DNA of 64,000 nt, taken from positions 5,612,638-5,676,637 of the forward strand of contig CM030938.1 in assembly GCA_018136815.1 (NCBI GenBank), written 5' to 3'. This stretch comes from Isochrysis galbana (lineage: Eukaryota; Haptophyta; Isochrysidales; Isochrysidaceae). Below are positions 20,367-30,230 of the stretch, in pieces. The number at the start of each line of letters is the position of its first letter. Within the stretch, counting starts at the first letter, position 1. A program made the position numbers and the translations under genes. A model generated the notes under the pieces. The model made no database searches. It saw nothing but the letters and a program-made list of their open reading frames with translations, and was not told the origin of the DNA.

Positions 20367-20525
20367 AAAACAGAGGCATGGGGTGCTGCTCTCCGTGGAA
20401 GATTGATGGTTGTGAAGTGCCCTCCCATGTTGGGTGCACTGATGGTAGAGGTTTCCACCATGGAGAGGGCAGCTGAGCTGCCCTCCCACATGAGGTGCTC
20501 TTGGGGTGGGAGGGTTTCCCACTGG

Positions 20526-23500
20526 AAAAAAAAAATCTTCTTAAAAAACCCCGCTACGTGTGCGGCGTGAGGCAGTGTGCTTGTGTACCTCCCTACTACC
20601 CAACCTTAACCCCTAACAACCCCCTCCCCCTTCTCCAGTTCCCTCGTTGGCGGAGAAGCTGGTTCCGGGGAGGCCGCGCGCGCTGCTTCGGCCAGGAGTT
20701 GGAGAGAAGGGGGCGGGAGACTGTGGCTCGTCCTTTGCTTTCGGTGTTAGCTTTGGTTATTCTCCCTTAAATAATTTAGATTCCTTTTTTTGGTAACTGC
20801 TGTGATTCCTACCCAGAGATTTAGCTGCTTTAGGTGATGTGTCGTAGGTCTAGCCCCCTTGCCGCTTGCAAGAGGTCCTCCGACGTTCCTATGTTGAAAT
20901 CCTTGTCCACCGTGTACAGCGGGCTTATCATTCTCTTAATGTGTTTGTTGCTCGGGGCGTGTAACCCCATATTCTCCCGTTGTTTTTTTAGCCTCTGAAA
21001 GAAACCGACTTTCGCCGTTACTAACAGGTGATATCTCGTGAGGATCGCTCTTAAGATCGACCTGACGGACCTGCCGTCCGCGTTGCCATACTGAATGTTA
21101 TAGAAGTCGGTTAGAATATACCTCCACGCCAAGATACCTAAGTATCCTGAGGAGGGGTGCGGTCTGTCCACCTGATAGCAGAAAAGACGTTGGGGTATTT
21201 CGGATCCCGGCTTAAGGCAAATCCCTAAAAGTCCTTCTATGAATTCAAAGACAGGCTCCGTCGCGATACATGAGGCCAAGTGAGTGGAACTCTCGGGGGC
21301 TATGCCACAAAAGCGGCATGTCGGATCGTCGGCAAAACGGTTCGCCGTAGCTATTCTCCTATGTAGAATATGTTTAAAATGCAGATAGGAGTCCCTAGGT
21401 GTTAAAAAGTTATATTTGTACAGTTGCGATACTTGTTTCCACTTCCCCGAGAGGACCGGTAACCTTTTCTCCCATCTTAGTGTGGATTTTTGTGCTTTGG
21501 TTTTCCCCAAAGCGAGGAACGCTTTAGTCAAGACCCTGACACTCACATCCTCTAGCGTAGTTTGCGTGCCTTTTAGCGTGTACTCTTGAGGTATCGGATA
21601 CGCTGTTTCCGCCGGGCCGTCGTACGCTCGTCCCCACTTCAGTGGGGTGAATAGCTCATCGGGCAATAGTTGCGGGCTGATCCGCTCGTGGATGTGGGGC
21701 TCCCCCATAACATTAAGTTGGACTTTGTGGTGATCGCCTTTTCGGCGCAGATAGAAGTTATGGTCTTTGTCCACTAGAATTTCACCTAGATCATGCGCGT
21801 CCGGATCTTCTTGAGGGACTAACTCTTGCTCCTCCGGAGGAGGAGGCGGGGGCTTCGCTTGTTTTCTAAGAAGGTCCGTATAGTCAGATGTGGTATCTAC
21901 TAGTCTTGATCTAGTCCATTCGGATATCTTTTCCCACGACTTAAGAAGGGGGGCTACTGAAATGTAATTTCCTCTATGACGTATCCACCGTTCTCCGTCC
22001 GGCAAGTAAGCCGCGCATTCCTCTGTAGTGTATATGTCCCCCGTGTCCGGGTTAATCGTATTGTGTACGATAACCGTCTGAAGAGACTCCCATTTAGACC
22101 TATGTGAATGGTGAATCGCCGGAGGTTTGTGGAAAAGATCGTGCCATATCGGGGAGCCCAGGGTTCCTTCCCGTGTGTTTGTTTCCCTATGGAAGTTAAT
22201 CCGTCTAAAGTTCTCGAGCGCAAGCTTCCAAAAAGCCGGGAGCGTGCTATTACCTCGAATGCTAGCCGTGAGGCTCTTCACGTCGACCTTCGCGAAGACC
22301 GCCGCGCGCCCTAAGGGGGTGCGGCAGAACCATTGGTCTAAGACCGTTTTCCATTCCGCCGTTGACGGGTTTAGGTAGCGGGCTATCCATATCGCTTGAA
22401 GCGCTCGCGTGTGCTCGGCCATGGGGAGTAGTCCGACACCCAATAGGGGCCCGTCTTCTCTCGTCCCAACTCTCGGGTACGCCGGAAGAGTTATCCATTT
22501 TATACCCTCGTGCGAGGAGCCTAACTCGTCCGCCTGTAGTCGGGGAGATCTATCCCATAGTATTGTTTGAACGTCAGAATCTATGGCCTCCATGAACCAC
22601 GCCGGCGGGGTGGACGTGGACAACCAATATCTCGGCGTCCCGTATATTATGAAGTTCACTAGTAGGGTCCTTCCATGAATGGAGAGACTCGTCATTCCCC
22701 TCCATGTTGCGACTTTCTTTTTAAGCTTGGCGTATAGCTTCTCCCAGAAGGAGTCATTGTCTGTTCCTTCCCAGAATGGGACTCCTAGTATGGTCGCAAA
22801 TTCGCCTTCGCCGAGCGTTTTAAGATAAGCTAGCGTCTCGGGGACCTGCGCTCCCGTAAGTGATCCCATTCGTATTAGTATGCTCTTGCTTTTGTTCACT
22901 TTAGCCCCGGTGGCGGTTCCATAGCTTTCTAGAATGTGCATCGCCCTCTCCAATGACTCGAAGGAGTTTGCTAAAATTTGCGTGTCATCCGCAAACTGCG
23001 AAAGCCTCAACTCTCTAGGTCCTATCCTGATTCCTTTCATCTCCGGGTCGGCGTTTACTAGACGTGTTAGGCCTTCGGCCACTAGGAGAAAAGCTAGGGG
23101 CGATAGCGGGCATCCTTGGGGCATGCCGCAATGTATCGTGAAGGGATTGCTGCGTCTGCCGTTAGCCTTGATCCATCTGGTCGGGAGTGAATCCGTGTTG
23201 GTTAATAGCGCTAGCCATCTAGAGTAACCAGGGCCGAAGCCCAGCGCTTGTATCGCTTTATGATAATAATCCCAACTGACTCTATCGAAGGCTTTTTCCC
23301 AGTCTATCGCCAGGGCTAGGCCCTCTTCTTCTGTGTCGTCTAGGTACGCTTGCACTAGTTTTAGGAGGTGGGTGGCTTCGCCTATCATCCTCCTAGGCAC
23401 GAAGCCCACTTGCTCCTTAGAGATAATCGTATGTATCGTCTTTTTAAGTCTGTTAGCTAGGACCCTGGCGAGGATTTTGTAGTCCGTTTGGAGCAGCGTA

Positions 23501-24150
23501 ATTGGTCTATAATTTCTCGGGTCCCTGGCGTCCCCTTTTTTATAGAGCAAAGCTATGTCGCCCGAGCATGTATCCTCCGGTAATGCCCCCGTCCGGTAGG
23601 CTTCGTGAAACATGTCCATCAGTCGCGGTGCCACTAGCTTTTCGAAGCTTTGATAAAACTCCATTGGTATGCCGTCCGGCCCCGCGGATTTACCTTTCGC
23701 CATTTGCCGTATAGCACGGATGATCTCCGAATATCCTGTGGGCTTGTCCAAGAAGGACCTATGACTCGTCGGTATCCGACGTTGGCTCAGCGCATGGAGG
23801 AGGGGTTCCGCGCCCTGAGAGATCTTTTCGCTGAAAAGCCATACATAGTAGCTCCGCAACGAAACCAAAATCGCGGAGTCGTCGGTTGCTACATTGTCCT
23901 CCTTTAGGGCCGGCTGCGGGTCTTCCCATCTCACTCCGGCGTACATCGCCGGGATGTCGCCGCTAGCGTGTCTCGGTGTAAATCTCTTGAAAAATTGCTT
24001 CGTAACAAGCTCTTCCGCCCTTATGATTTTTTCCGCTAAGGACGGGGACGGTGAGAAAGTACGTCTTTTGTCGATTACTTTGCGATTGAGTTCCGTTAAG
24101 GTGTCCGGCCGGGCCGTCCCGGGGGTCGCCGCCATCTGGGCTTTCCTAGC
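20526..24150 (-). mobile_element. LINE retrotransposon L3, 5'-truncated, longest copy
   Basis: LINE homology runs on the minus strand from about 24150 (AADARKAQMAATPG) to the T-run end AAGAAGATTTTTTTTTT at 20526. It lacks the N-terminal endonuclease domain and any ORF1. The frame stays open from the reverse transcriptase to the natural stop at 20830, followed by a 300-bp 3' UTR shared with copies L2 and L4. The sequence upstream of 24150 is unrelated to the other copies, which marks the truncation point. Confidence 0.85.
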
Positions 24151-24345
24151 GTCTGCTGCGTTATCGAACTTAGTCGTCTGGTCGAAGCCGAGCTGCCGGA
24201 TGCAGTCGGTGATGCGCGCGCGACCCGGCGTGCAGCGAGAGCCGTCCCAAGAGTCTAAGAACTCTTTCTCATCTTTTGTCTTTTGCCAACCTATTGTTAA
24301 AATAGGGGGCAATGGGGGCGCTCTGCGCCCCCCTACACCGGGCAC
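20830..24345 (-). CDS. LINE reverse transcriptase polyprotein (endonuclease missing)
   Basis: An 1171-residue open frame. Residues 1-65 derive from sequence outside the LINE. The reverse transcriptase spans roughly residues 190-500: SAGPDGIPMEFYQ, NYRPITLLQTDYKI, GFVPRRMIGEATH, LAIDWEKAFDRVSW, GMPQGCPLSPLAF and the active-site QFADDTQ near residue 449. A long C-terminal region follows. Near residue 1008 CRFCGIAPESSTHLASC is a zf-RVT-type zinc knuckle (C-x2-C...H-x3-C), and HPSSGYLGILAWRYIL lies near the end. All catalytic residues are present and there is no internal stop, but without the endonuclease it could not complete target-primed insertion alone. The true start is unknown. Confidence 0.85.
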   Translation of the reverse strand: MPGVGGRRAPPLPPILTIGWQKTKDEKEFLDSWDGSRCTPGRARITDCIRQLGFDQTTKFDNAADARKAQMAATPGTARPDTLTELNRKVIDKRRTFSPSPSLAEKIIRAEELVTKQFFKRFTPRHASGDIPAMYAGVRWEDPQPALKEDNVATDDSAILVSLRSYYVWLFSEKISQGAEPLLHALSQRRIPTSHRSFLDKPTGYSEIIRAIRQMAKGKSAGPDGIPMEFYQSFEKLVAPRLMDMFHEAYRTGALPEDTCSGDIALLYKKGDARDPRNYRPITLLQTDYKILARVLANRLKKTIHTIISKEQVGFVPRRMIGEATHLLKLVQAYLDDTEEEGLALAIDWEKAFDRVSWDYYHKAIQALGFGPGYSRWLALLTNTDSLPTRWIKANGRRSNPFTIHCGMPQGCPLSPLAFLLVAEGLTRLVNADPEMKGIRIGPRELRLSQFADDTQILANSFESLERAMHILESYGTATGAKVNKSKSILIRMGSLTGAQVPETLAYLKTLGEGEFATILGVPFWEGTDNDSFWEKLYAKLKKKVATWRGMTSLSIHGRTLLVNFIIYGTPRYWLSTSTPPAWFMEAIDSDVQTILWDRSPRLQADELGSSHEGIKWITLPAYPRVGTREDGPLLGVGLLPMAEHTRALQAIWIARYLNPSTAEWKTVLDQWFCRTPLGRAAVFAKVDVKSLTASIRGNSTLPAFWKLALENFRRINFHRETNTREGTLGSPIWHDLFHKPPAIHHSHRSKWESLQTVIVHNTINPDTGDIYTTEECAAYLPDGERWIRHRGNYISVAPLLKSWEKISEWTRSRLVDTTSDYTDLLRKQAKPPPPPPEEQELVPQEDPDAHDLGEILVDKDHNFYLRRKGDHHKVQLNVMGEPHIHERISPQLLPDELFTPLKWGRAYDGPAETAYPIPQEYTLKGTQTTLEDVSVRVLTKAFLALGKTKAQKSTLRWEKRLPVLSGKWKQVSQLYKYNFLTPRDSYLHFKHILHRRIATANRFADDPTCRFCGIAPESSTHLASCIATEPVFEFIEGLLGICLKPGSEIPQRLFCYQVDRPHPSSGYLGILAWRYILTDFYNIQYGNADGRSVRSILRAILTRYHLLVTAKVGFFQRLKKQRENMGLHAPSNKHIKRMISPLYTVDKDFNIGTSEDLLQAARGLDLRHIT

Positions 24346-24399
24346 TAACTTCCCTCCGGGGGGGCCCGTCAGTCACTCTCACGCCCTGCCACTTGGCAT

Positions 24400-24660
24400 A
24401 GGCTGAGCACTCAACACTCTGACCCAGACCCCCAGTCGGGTCGAGACTCGCACTCCCAGGCCCACTCGGGCCAGCACTCGTACTCACTCTTCCCCCCCTC
24501 TCCTGGTCACCAGGCAGACAGAGGCTTGCAGGGGGCACACAGGACCGGCGAGGCACGCGAGGGAGAGGCAGGAGGGGCCAGGGGCTGAGCCCCAGCCTCT
24601 ACTGCCCCCTGAGCTGCCTGGCTGGCCCTCTGGGAGCCCCCTCAGGACCCCTGAGAGCAG
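24400..24660. repeat. C/G-rich repeat related in inverse to 4480-4865
   Basis: Blocks CCTGGTCACCAGGCAGACAG and GCCCCAGCCTCTACTGCCCC are inverse matches to blocks at 4480-4680. It lies just beyond the LINE L3 5' junction. It is non-coding. Confidence 0.45.
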
Positions 24661-24769
24661 GTCGTGGCGCGCGCCATGGGCACGCGCCGCAGGAGAGGGC
24701 GAAGAGAGAGTGGAAGAAGGGAGAGCGGAAATCGTCAGCCCCCGGACCGGGGATTCACCGATAACCGCG

Positions 24770-24791
24770 ACCCGTTTACATTAGTAAACGG
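24770..24791. repeat. Perfect 9-bp palindrome
   Basis: CCCGTTTAC-ATTA-GTAAACGGG forms a perfect stem with a 4-nt loop. It could be a protein-binding palindrome or chance. No gene is adjacent. Confidence 0.5.
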
Positions 24792-24799
24792 GCGGAGTG

Positions 24800-25138
24800 A
24801 GAGGTTGGCGACAGGCGGAAGAACGGAGGGAGCGGCGCAAGTTCGGCCAGGGATGCCCTCTCAACGTATGGTTCCCCCGGGTTTGAAGATTCCCTCCTTT
24901 ATCGATTATCCCCCCCCCTTGGGGGGGGGGGTCTCTGGGGCTAGGAGCCCACTAGGGGCTAACACATCATCTAGCTCTGCATCTGGGCCGATGAAACTTG
25001 TCTTTCACAGTGGCAGGTACCCCCCCCCCCACCTCAGCTTGGGGGGGGCACACATGCTGCTTGTGAGGCTGGGCTGAGGAGGGTGCTTGAGGAACAATTG
25101 AGAAAAAGAAGGGTGAGTGGGCAGCCTTGGTCGCAACG
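24800..25138. other. Non-coding, C/G-run rich
   Basis: Contains paired C and G runs near 24910-24932 and 25020-25046 that can fold back. Nothing else is seen. Confidence 0.4.
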
Positions 25139-25140
25139 CT

Positions 25141-25293
25141 CAAGGCACGGTCTCCCAGAGGGAGTTACACGTTACGCATCATGAGGTTGGATCTTGTGCA
25201 AGGCTGCCCCACCCCTCTGAACAGTGGGTAATGGTAACTCGTAGGAATGCAAGGCACGGTCTCTCATAAAGAGAGTTACACGTAACGCATCAT
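25141..25293. repeat. Direct repeat pair with a conserved small hairpin
   Basis: Copies at 25141-25183 and 25250-25293 share CAAGGCACGGTCTC...GAGTTACACGT-ACGCATCATG. Each has a 5-bp stem, CTCCC/GGGAG in the first and CTCTC/GAGAG in the second, so one base pair changed on both sides. That pattern hints at selection on RNA structure, though two copies are few. Confidence 0.5.
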
Positions 25294-25299
25294 GCATCC

Positions 25300-26180
25300 T
25301 GTGGTAGTTTAAGGACATTTCGGTCCCTATATTTGAAAGGATGTGTGCACCAACATACTCTTATCAAGCAATTTGCGTGGCCTTGCCATCTGATGAAGAA
25401 GCCACACAAATAGGTGGATGGAGCCGTGAGGGCTCTACGTCCCCTGTCTACACGCAGGAGTGAACAGGCGCAGGCTCTCACAAAACATCACCACTAGCCC
25501 CGAGACAGCAACAGGAAAAGAGTGACGGGCTCGCCGAGAATGCACCAGCGACCACCCACCGTCCACCACCCCAAAATGTGCTCTTGTGTGCTACCTGGGC
25601 GCCAAAGAGGCACGAACAACACGGGTGGTGCCAGAGGCGGGTACGGCGCGTGCACGAGACATAGCAGTGTTGGCACCCATGAATCACCATCCATCAGGGC
25701 GAAACGTGCCATGTCTGAGGGCCGCAAGGCACACACAAGGCACACGCAGACATGAACAAACACGAGCCGCGGATGGGAGGTGAGGCAAGCTGAGACCGTG
25801 CATCGTGCATGGTCTTCGGGCGCCGACATGACGGGCGAAGCGGGGAGAGGAGAGAGCGAGTACTGGCGTGCCCACGCCGCGTGTGACGCCGCGACAGTGC
25901 CCAAGCGCATTGAAGAGCTGGGGAGTGGCTGCATGCTGGCCAGACGGGCACGGAGACGGCCCCCTAGACGCGACGAGGAGGGACGACATCCCCGGCTGCC
26001 CGGGCGCAAGCTCCGGGTGCGGTGGGTGGGCGGGGGACCTCGCGTGTAGCCCTGAGGGGGCCATGTGGGGGCGCGTCGGGAATCTCGCGCGGAGTGAGCG
26101 CGCCCCCCCCCCGCGCTCCCCCCGTTTCCGCTGGGGAGCCTTCGGAGTGAAACCCGAGTGAAACCCGAGTGAAACCTTCT
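25300..26180. other. No supportable gene
   Basis: Overlapping open frames on both strands are compositional. At 26148-26177 GTGAAACCCGA is repeated. The stretch from about 26180 to 26296 is a CT-rich tract leading to the VHL-like start. Confidence 0.4.
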
Positions 26181-26296
26181 CGAAACCCCTCTTTACCTTC
26201 AAGAAGTTTCTTTCTCCCTCTCTCTCTCTTTCCCTCCTCCCCCTCTCTCCGTCTCTCATTCCCCTCTCCCTCTCCCCCCTCCGTCTCCTCTCGCGG
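26180..26296 (+). promoter_or_regulatory. CT-rich tract before the VHL-like start codon
   Basis: Runs of CTCTC, TTCCC and CCTCC end about 10 bp before ATG 26297, the same arrangement as upstream of other start codons in the window. Confidence 0.4.
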
Positions 26297-26495
26297 ATGG
26301 CACTGGTGACTCTCGCCTTCTCCCTCTCTCCCTCCTCGAGCGCGGAGGAGGCCGAAGTGCTCTGGGTGGACGGCTCCTCTAGCACGGAGGTCCGCTACGC
26401 CACTCTCCATCGCGGAGAGACTGTCGAGCAGCAGACCTTCCCAGGCCACCGGTGGGTGGTCCGAGCTCCTGGCGGCGGAGGAGAGCTGTGGCGTG
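26297..26495 (+). CDS. VHL beta-domain-like protein, first exon
   Basis: The first about 60 residues after ATG 26297 include VLWVDGSSSTEVRYATL, then GETVEQQTFPGHRWVVR. This follows the pVHL beta-domain plan (W-x-D/N, Y-x-x-L-x-x-G, then T-Y/F-x-G-H-x-W-x-x-R). In animals pVHL is the substrate-binding part of an E3 ligase that recognises hydroxylated HIF. Stand-alone VHL-like domains occur in many protists with unknown targets. A donor-like GTGAGG begins at 26496; the frame stays open beyond it with low-complexity sequence, so the exon end is uncertain. It may be the first exon of the membrane-protein gene that ends at 27994, but I could not join the phases. Confidence 0.45.
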
Positions 26496-26958
26496 GTGAG
26501 GCTGCTGAGGCTCCGGCGCTCCAGCGCGTACTGATCGAGACGGAGGAAGGCGCGGATGGGACGGATCGACCGGCCGGAGCGGTCGGGAGTGGGGCCGACC
26601 TCGGCGAGGAGGAGGAGGGAGACGGATGGAGAGGCGTGTGGACGGGTGGAGGATTCCGATTTGAGAGGGAGAAGAGGAGGGTGGGAGAGGGGATTGCCGG
26701 AGCGCCGGCAGTGTGGAGGGAGCTCGACGCGCAAGGTGAGGTTGTTGCTAGGCATGTGCAGGTGCGTATTGTTGCTAGGGGTGCGGGGGCCAGTCGAAGT
26801 AGGGGCGAAGGAATTGCCGGCCGTTGTTTAGAGAGGGCTTTGATCAAGGAGAGAGGTGAGCAAGGAGGGAGGAGAAGGGACGGTTGCTTGAATGGGCCAG
26901 AGATGCAACTGATCCCAGCTGACCGGTATTCTGCGTGCCTCCCTTCACACGCTCAAAG

Positions 26959-27994
26959 GTTTCGGCTACGTGTGACACGCGCTGGCTTTGGTGGCTCGAC
27001 GCTGCGTTTGAGCGCCTCGCCAACCTCAACTCGTCATCTGAGGCATACCTTATGTACGCCATGTCCGTCGCAGGTATGCTTCACGCTGTCGCACTGCGTC
27101 GCGTCGAACGCATGGAGACCGAACCTCTGTGGCGTCGATAGATAAGGAGCTAGCCGAGGGTGGAGCTGCGCGAGCTGGAGGGCATGAGCACATGGAATGA
27201 ATCTCATGTGGCGGCAGCGAGGAGCCGCCACTGGGCGGCTCCTCTTCATCCGCCACCTAATGCGCCCTGCCGCCCTTAACTCACCAACTTCAGGTGCCTG
27301 GCAGCTCGACTCAGCGTTGCGCTGGCCACCGTGGCTTCGCCTGCGATGTCAGCAACTGGGACTCGGCTCGCACCCGATCGTGGCCATGCTTCTCGTGATT
27401 GCGTTGGCCGGCGCATGCTTTGCTGCAGCGAAGCCAATTACGGAGTACACGCTTGTGAGTTATAATCGTCTTGTGCGCGGGGGGCAGTTGAGCGTCAGCG
27501 GTCGAAATTCCGGAACCCCCATGCGAGTGCACGACGTCAACACAACGATAAGGCTCCTTTGGCGACGGTTACCTCCCACTCCATCCTGCGAATGGCGCCC
27601 GCCACTCACTTGGTCTTTCCTCAATCCCTCTCTTCAGATCTTGATGAATCCCCGCACTCGTGACGAGATCAGGCTGCGTGAATCCCGCGGCTTCACGCGT
27701 CCACCATCCCGCCGGCCAGGAGAGTCGACCCCGTGGCAAGAGGTGGTACCCATCCTCCTAAGCTCCTACGGTTTCTTAAGAAGCTGCGCTTTGCGTGCTT
27801 GCTCATTTGGGCGCAATTGTTGAGCAAGTGCCGACTCTCCCATTCCTCGCGCCTTGCAGGTCGCTACAGGAGGCTTCGAGCTCCTGCCTCGCGATCTCAT
27901 GATTGCTCGCACGCAGCGCCGGCACCACGTCATCTTCCTCTCCCTCGTGGCTTTGTACTTTGCGTCGCGCCTATCGCAACCTCTGTCAATGTAA
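26959..27994 (+). CDS. C-terminal exons of an unrecognised membrane protein
   Basis: Three exons agree in phase: 26959-27073, 27294-27454 and 27860-27994 (TAA), with GT-AG introns of 220 and 405 bp. Together they give 136 residues: an aromatic segment (TRWLWWLDAAFERLANLN), a hydrophobic span (IVAMLLVIALAGACFAA), a basic linker (RDLMIARTQRRHH) and a second span (VIFLSLVALYFASRL) just before the end. Two membrane passes with both ends on the same side are likely. I do not recognise the family. The 5' exons are unresolved; the VHL-like exon upstream on the same strand is a candidate. Confidence 0.5.
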
Positions 27995-28577
27995 ATCGCA
28001 ATGAGCTTGCAATGCATTTCTACCGAAGCTGGCTCAGAGTTTTCCCTTATTAAGCCACCGAGCGCGATTGTAATCATGCATCTGTATGTTGCGCAGTTGC
28101 TCATTTGGTCCATTGGTGATTATTCGAGAGGTGCCTATCACCTCTTCAATTCCCTTGTTTCCTTTTTTACACACCCTTTGCCCCCAAGGGTTGGCCGAAT
28201 ATATGTGCAAATTCCTTAGATTGTTTGTGCGACTTCTTGGAGGCTGCATATTTCGTGCATATTTCGTGCGCATACGTGATAGTTGGCCTCGAGCTCGAAG
28301 CAAACATGGTTATAATTTGTGCCATGGACTGGCGTGACGTGCGACCACTCCCGGGAGCCTCCTAGCCGCGAGACCGCTCCGCCAACGTGCCCCACAAGGT
28401 CGCGTTCCGTCCAAAGGGCAAAGAGGACCATGTGAAAGTTTTATTTTCATTCAGCTTTATTTTAAACGTAAAATACGAGCGTAAGTATAAAATACGAGTT
28501 TAAGTGTATCCTTATTCTACATTAAAAAGTTGTACTACATAATTCTTCGATGGACATTATTGTTATAAACGGACTAT
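27995..28577. other. Non-coding, AT-richer stretch
   Basis: AT-rich DNA near 28435-28560 contains short direct repeats (AAAATACGAG twice, TAAGT twice). No gene is seen. Confidence 0.4.
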
Positions 28578-28650
28578 GTCTGCAGATTTGCAGATGACCA
28601 CAAGAAGCCCGGTTAATAAGGGACAGTAACTTACCGGGGGCGAGATTCTT
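28578..28650 (+). repeat. Repeat U, copy 1
   Basis: TCTGCAGAT...AAGAAGCCCGG...GGACAGTAACTTACC...GGGGGCGAGATTCT is shared with 56722-56785 at about 80% identity, same orientation, with flanking sequence unrelated. On the minus strand it contains GGTAAGTTACTG, a strong donor-like string, which the second copy replaces with GGCAAGT. Confidence 0.5.
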
Positions 28651-28728
28651 ATATAAAACGGGGGTGTCAAATGAGTTTGAGTTTGATAGAATCCGTAAAG
28701 ATTCATAACTATCAGTAAAGTTGATAGG

Positions 28729-28827
28729 ATCCTGGAGCGCGCGCCGCTCCCCTCCACCGCTGCCACCGCTCTCGCCGAGATCGATGATCTGCTTATGCAC
28801 CCGCTGTCGCCGAAGCGACCGCGTTAG
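28729..28827 (+). CDS. Possible terminal exon
   Basis: After an acceptor-like GATAG, an open stretch encodes ILERAPLPSTAATALAEID and ends in LSPKRPR before TAG. Alanine/proline content and an acceptor are the only support. Partner exons were not identified. Confidence 0.2.
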   Translation: MLERAPLPSTAATALAEIDDLLMHPLSPKRPR

Positions 28828-29149
28828 GACGACCCGCCCACCTTGGTGGGCACCGGAGCCATCCCAATGTTGTATTCAGGCCTTTTGCCTTTTGGCATGA
28901 ATATTTCGGCACGAGTACGAGCCTTCTTCGCTATATACCGTCTTCTATGTTCGTTCGCCGTGGTCGCGCAAGGCGTGCAGATTCGGATTCTCCCTGGGCT
29001 CAAGTCCAGGTTGGCCGATTTTCGTCTCGAAATTCGAGGTTTTGAGTGTCATTTTTACCGTTGACGGTAATTGTTCACGCTTCACGCGTCTAGGGTAAGA
29101 AATGCAGGTAACAGAAGTGGGCCCCGCCGCATTCCCTTCCCCCCCTTCT

Positions 29150-29385
29150 GCATTTCACCCCCCTCCGCAGTTCCCCCGCCCACTGCAGTTTCCCCCTCCT
29201 CCGCAGTTTCTCTTTCCCCGGTCAAGCCGGGAAAAATCCGTCAATGTGAGGGAGAGTTGGGTCAGTGTGGTGGTTTCCCCCCCTCCGCAGTTCCCCCCCC
29301 CCCCCTCCGCAGTTCCCCCCCCCCCCTCCACAGCTTCCCCCCCCCCCCCTCCGCAGTTTCCCCCTCCTCCGCAGTTTCCTGTGTT
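29150..29385 (+). repeat. Minisatellite of CTCCGCAGTTCCCCC units
   Basis: About eight units of a 15-22-bp C-rich motif occur in two clusters (29150-29215 and 29275-29385), varying mainly in the number of Cs. Each unit ends in a pyrimidine tract plus CAG and so mimics a 3' splice site. Confidence 0.75.
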
Positions 29386-29499
29386 TCCCCTTTCCCGGGT
29401 AAAGCCCCCCCCCCGCGGCTGCGGGGCAGCGACCCCCGGGGGATAGCGGAAAGGGGGGGGGCGAAGAGGACTGCTAAGCTGGGTCTACGTCTACGGCCG

Positions 29500-30230
29500 A
29501 AATTGATCTTCGGAGGACCCCGGCGGGCAAGACGGGGGAACCGGCCCTCTCGGGCGCGGGGACGGACTCCCCCTACCCGCAACAACGACGAAGGTCCGCA
29601 ATGACATTGCAGCGAGTCGATTTTTGACGATGGCCAACAAATGATTCTTTAGTCGTAGTCCCCATGGGGCCCATGTTGAGTTTGCCAGTTCGAGTTCCTC
29701 TCCTCTCATGCGATGAGGTCTCGTGTCTATTTGTGCTCCCCGCGACGGACACCATACACCATACATTCTACTTATTTTATCTCACGTTCTCACCATACAC
29801 AAGCACTCCAAGCTATTGCACACTTTCACAACTATTTATGCTTTCCCCTCCCTCCTCTAGGCCAGAATGAACAACGCGCAGCAAAGTAAAATTTGGTCAA
29901 ATGATTTTAAACTATTGCTGTGAGGCTCGGACATGGCTATTGCAGCATGTCCAAAGGCCCAACAAGGAAAGCGCAAAGTAGGCCACCCATAATAGCTGAC
30001 TACCAAAGAGAGCGAATGCAGAACTTTTGGCAACTTGCAAGCCATGATCCCATCCAACGCAGCGGCAGTTAACGAGTTAACGACAAGACAAAAAGAGGCC
30101 TCAAGAGGTTCTCTCAGACTTAGCGTGACTGGGACACGTACGCGCAAACCGGTGTCCTACTCGCCGGAGAGGTCGTGATCGTATGTCAAGAAATGACCAT
30201 CCGACCCGGTGTTCGTCCATATTACCCCAC
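29500..30230. other. No gene seen
   Basis: Mixed-composition DNA. No exon, RNA gene or repeat that I can support. Confidence 0.4.

Noticed and set aside
28590-28650. U1 snRNA-like start (ACTTACC then GGGGCGAGAT)
   Set aside because: The second copy reads ACTTGCCC, the region lacks the other U1 stems, and both copies share upstream sequence as a dispersed repeat would.
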